From: CAZCVI01 sp964502145
GTDB lineage: Bacteria > Acidobacteriota > Aminicenantia > UBA2199
DNA: 32,153 bases
NCBI GenBank assembly: GCA_964502145.1
Contig: CAZCVI010000083.1
Coordinates: 1 to 32,153 of the forward strand
Direction of reading: 5' to 3'
Shown: piece after piece, positions 30,896 to 32,153 of the stretch
Layout: every line of letters starts with the position of its first letter
Position numbering within the stretch: the stretch's first letter is position 1
The notes under the pieces: generated by a model
The model's input: the letters and a program-made list of their open reading frames with translations, nothing else
Told to the model about the DNA's origin: nothing
Databases searched by the model: none
Position numbers and translations under genes: made by a program

Positions 30896-31039
30896 GGTTA
30901 TTTTACCTTAATATCCGTTTCACGCCGTAACATGGGCCCATTGAGTTTTTGCATTTGCTTTTTCAAATTGTCTTTCTTCGTGTTTTACATTGTTATTTAT
31001 TGGCTTCATTCATGCCTCTTTTTAAGATGAACATCCTCT

Positions 31040-31048
31040 ATTATACCA
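31040..31048 (-). promoter_or_regulatory. Extended -10 promoter of the tonB operon
   Basis: The minus strand reads TGGTATAAT, a perfect extended -10. No clear -35 box is needed. It gives a leader of about 138 bases before GTG 30895. Confidence 0.5.
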
Positions 31049-31107
31049 GATTTACCTGTGCTTGCCTATTGATAATGCTTAAGGAATTTAAGACGCGGAT
31101 TTGTTTT

Positions 31108-31129
31108 AAAAAGTTTCAACCGGTGAAAC
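31108..31129 (-). terminator. Intrinsic terminator of the transglycosylase gene
   Basis: In the minus strand, GTTTCA (31129-31124), loop CCGGT, TGAAAC (31118-31113), then TTTTT (31112-31108). It lies 30 bases after the mtgA stop. Confidence 0.65.
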
Positions 31130-31159
31130 GTGCTGGGTGGGAGTTATTTTTTGTCAGTA

Positions 31160-31936
31160 TTACCTTTTAAATATGGCCATGTGTTCTTTGTATTGTTCCT
31201 GGGAGATGTGGTGGTATTGGACCATCCGCGTCAATAAGAGGCGGGCGCGCCATTTCAGGTAACGGGTATCCGATATAGGGCTCACTTTTAATGGTTTGGG
31301 AATCACCGACACCAGCCGGACAATTTCTTGCAGGCTCAATCGACCCACAGATTTGCCAAAGTAATATCTGGAAGCAGCTTCCACGCCAAAAATACCGGGA
31401 CCAAATTCAATGACGTTAAGATATATATGGAAGATACGGTCTTTGGTCAGGTGTTTTTCTAATTTTCTGGCAATGAACAGTTCTTTCAGTTTGCGGTAGT
31501 AGGATTTTTCCGTGGACAGGTAGAGGTTCTTGGCCAGTTGTTGTGTGATCGTACTGCCGCCACGGGATTTTTTCCCTTCTTTCATATTTTTCTTAATCGC
31601 TTCTTTGAGTTCGAAGTAATCAATGCCATCGTGTTGATAGAATGCCGCGTCTTCGGAGGCAATGACTGTTTGTTTCAACAATCTGGGAATCGCATTATAA
31701 GAGACCCAAAACTGGCGAATTTTTAAAGGTTTCCCTTCTTCTTTCGCTTCTTTTTTACGTAGTTCAATCATGGCCGTTGTTTTAGGGTTTTCTTTTACCA
31801 AAGAGGAAACATCGGGCATGGTAAGAAAGAAATACGCAATAAAGAGCGCTAATGCTGCCATAAGGCCAAGAAAGACAAGCAGGACGATTTTCTTTTTTGA
31901 CCGTCGTTTTTTCGGTTGTTCGTTTTTTTCTGCCAT
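31160..31936 (-). CDS. mtgA: Monofunctional biosynthetic peptidoglycan transglycosylase (GT51)
   Basis: The 258-residue protein has a basic N-terminus and one membrane helix (KKIVLLVFLGLMAALALFIAYFF). The GT51 domain follows: VIASEDAAFYQHDGID (catalytic Glu in motif 1), GGSTITQQLAKNLYL (motif 2), KLKELFIARKLEKHL (motif 3) and IYLNVIEFGPGIFGVEAASRYYFGK (motif 4). No transpeptidase domain follows, so it polymerises lipid II only, on the outer face of the inner membrane. No ribosome site precedes the ATG, and a -10 box lies six bases upstream, suggesting a leaderless mRNA. Confidence 0.93.
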   Translation of the reverse strand: MAEKNEQPKKRRSKKKIVLLVFLGLMAALALFIAYFFLTMPDVSSLVKENPKTTAMIELRKKEAKEEGKPLKIRQFWVSYNAIPRLLKQTVIASEDAAFYQHDGIDYFELKEAIKKNMKEGKKSRGGSTITQQLAKNLYLSTEKSYYRKLKELFIARKLEKHLTKDRIFHIYLNVIEFGPGIFGVEAASRYYFGKSVGRLSLQEIVRLVSVIPKPLKVSPISDTRYLKWRARLLLTRMVQYHHISQEQYKEHMAIFKR

Positions 31937-31942
31937 GCTTTT

Positions 31943-31971
31943 ATTTTACACGGAAATGCAGTGGTTTGCAA
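31943..31971 (-). promoter_or_regulatory. Sigma-70-type promoter of mtgA
   Basis: On the minus strand: TTGCAA (31971-31966), a 17-base spacer, then TAAAAT (31948-31943). Only six bases separate it from ATG 31936. Confidence 0.5.
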
Positions 31972-32016
31972 GAGTGAAATCCACCACCAGTTCTTTGAGA
32001 GTCTTATAAACAATGT

Positions 32017-32096
32017 GGGAATTATGTGAATTATGAGAATTATGGGATGAATGAGAATATTTCTGTTTATCCCATACTCCCATACTTCCCATAATG
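32017..32096. repeat. 9-bp GGGAATTAT-type microrepeats with an inverted copy block
   Basis: GGGAATTAT, GTGAATTAT, GAGAATTAT, GGGATGAAT and GAGAATATT (32017-32061) are followed by CCCATACTCCCATACTTCCC (32071-32090), which is the same kind of unit on the other strand. The arms could pair. The last 57 bases of the window show no gene. Confidence 0.75.
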
Positions 32097-32153
32097 ATTT
32101 AGAGTTTTCGCGTCGCGAAGCCAACTTCCACAAAAAAATTGAACTACACCTGT

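Noticed and set aside
30898..30954. 18-codon leader frame just before tonB
   Set aside because: No Shine-Dalgarno and no regulatory codon run; position two bases before GTG is suggestive but insufficient.

Overview
The window looks like an accessory-rich stretch of a Gram-negative bacterium. It carries tonB-exbB-exbD, several genes with signal peptides, a sodium-pumping decarboxylase and a sigma-54 activator. Gene content (DUF2911, PIG-L deacetylase next to a sodium:solute symporter, STAND/TPR protein, Rpn-type nuclease, and a peptide system best known from Bacteroidales) would fit an Acidobacteriota/Aminicenantes-like or Bacteroidota-like lineage. That placement is inference; no rRNA or tRNA gene was seen.

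Layout. 1-1403: C-terminal part of a STAND/TPR protein, preceded by an in-frame stop. 1581-4217 (minus): a defence-like block with an SMC/OLD-type ATPase plus DUF4276 (TOPRIM-like) partner, and a MNT nucleotidyltransferase with a truncated HEPN partner. 4397-4740: about sixteen 22-bp GATC-rich tandem repeats. 5094-6690: Rpn-type PD-(D/E)XK nuclease with a coiled-coil tail and an NTF2-like protein. 6809-10289: a complete Na+-translocating methylmalonyl-CoA decarboxylase-type operon (carboxyltransferase, OadG-like, biotin carrier, membrane beta subunit).

10395-17602 (minus) is the most interesting part. It is a RiPP cluster of the GG-Bacteroidales type: two 71-residue precursors, a SPASM radical SAM maturase and a pseudo-radical-SAM partner. 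Directly upstream lie a sigma-54 response regulator and a TPR sensor histidine kinase. Between kinase and precursors I find a well-formed sigma-54 promoter (13951-13966), helically phased 11-bp repeats, and clustered inverted TTACG/CGTAA half-sites 110-215 bp upstream of the promoter. The arrangement reads as a self-contained, signal-induced peptide system. One precursor has the maturase-type CxCxCxC core; the other has a lanthipeptide-like leader although no LanB/LanC gene is in the window. No exporter or leader peptidase is seen either.

17818-24099: secreted DUF4139-like protein with a glutathione peroxidase, a membrane M50-like protein, a broken AAA ATPase fragment, a RecG-like/AlbA_2 regulator and DUF2911. 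24311-28696 (plus): secreted PIG-L deacetylase, a 55-residue membrane protein and a sodium:solute symporter, probably one operon. 28807-31936 (minus): tonB-exbB-exbD and a monofunctional peptidoglycan transglycosylase.

Short 9-bp tandem microrepeats of two sequence types sit at several gene ends, and two genes look leaderless. All promoter calls are by eye.
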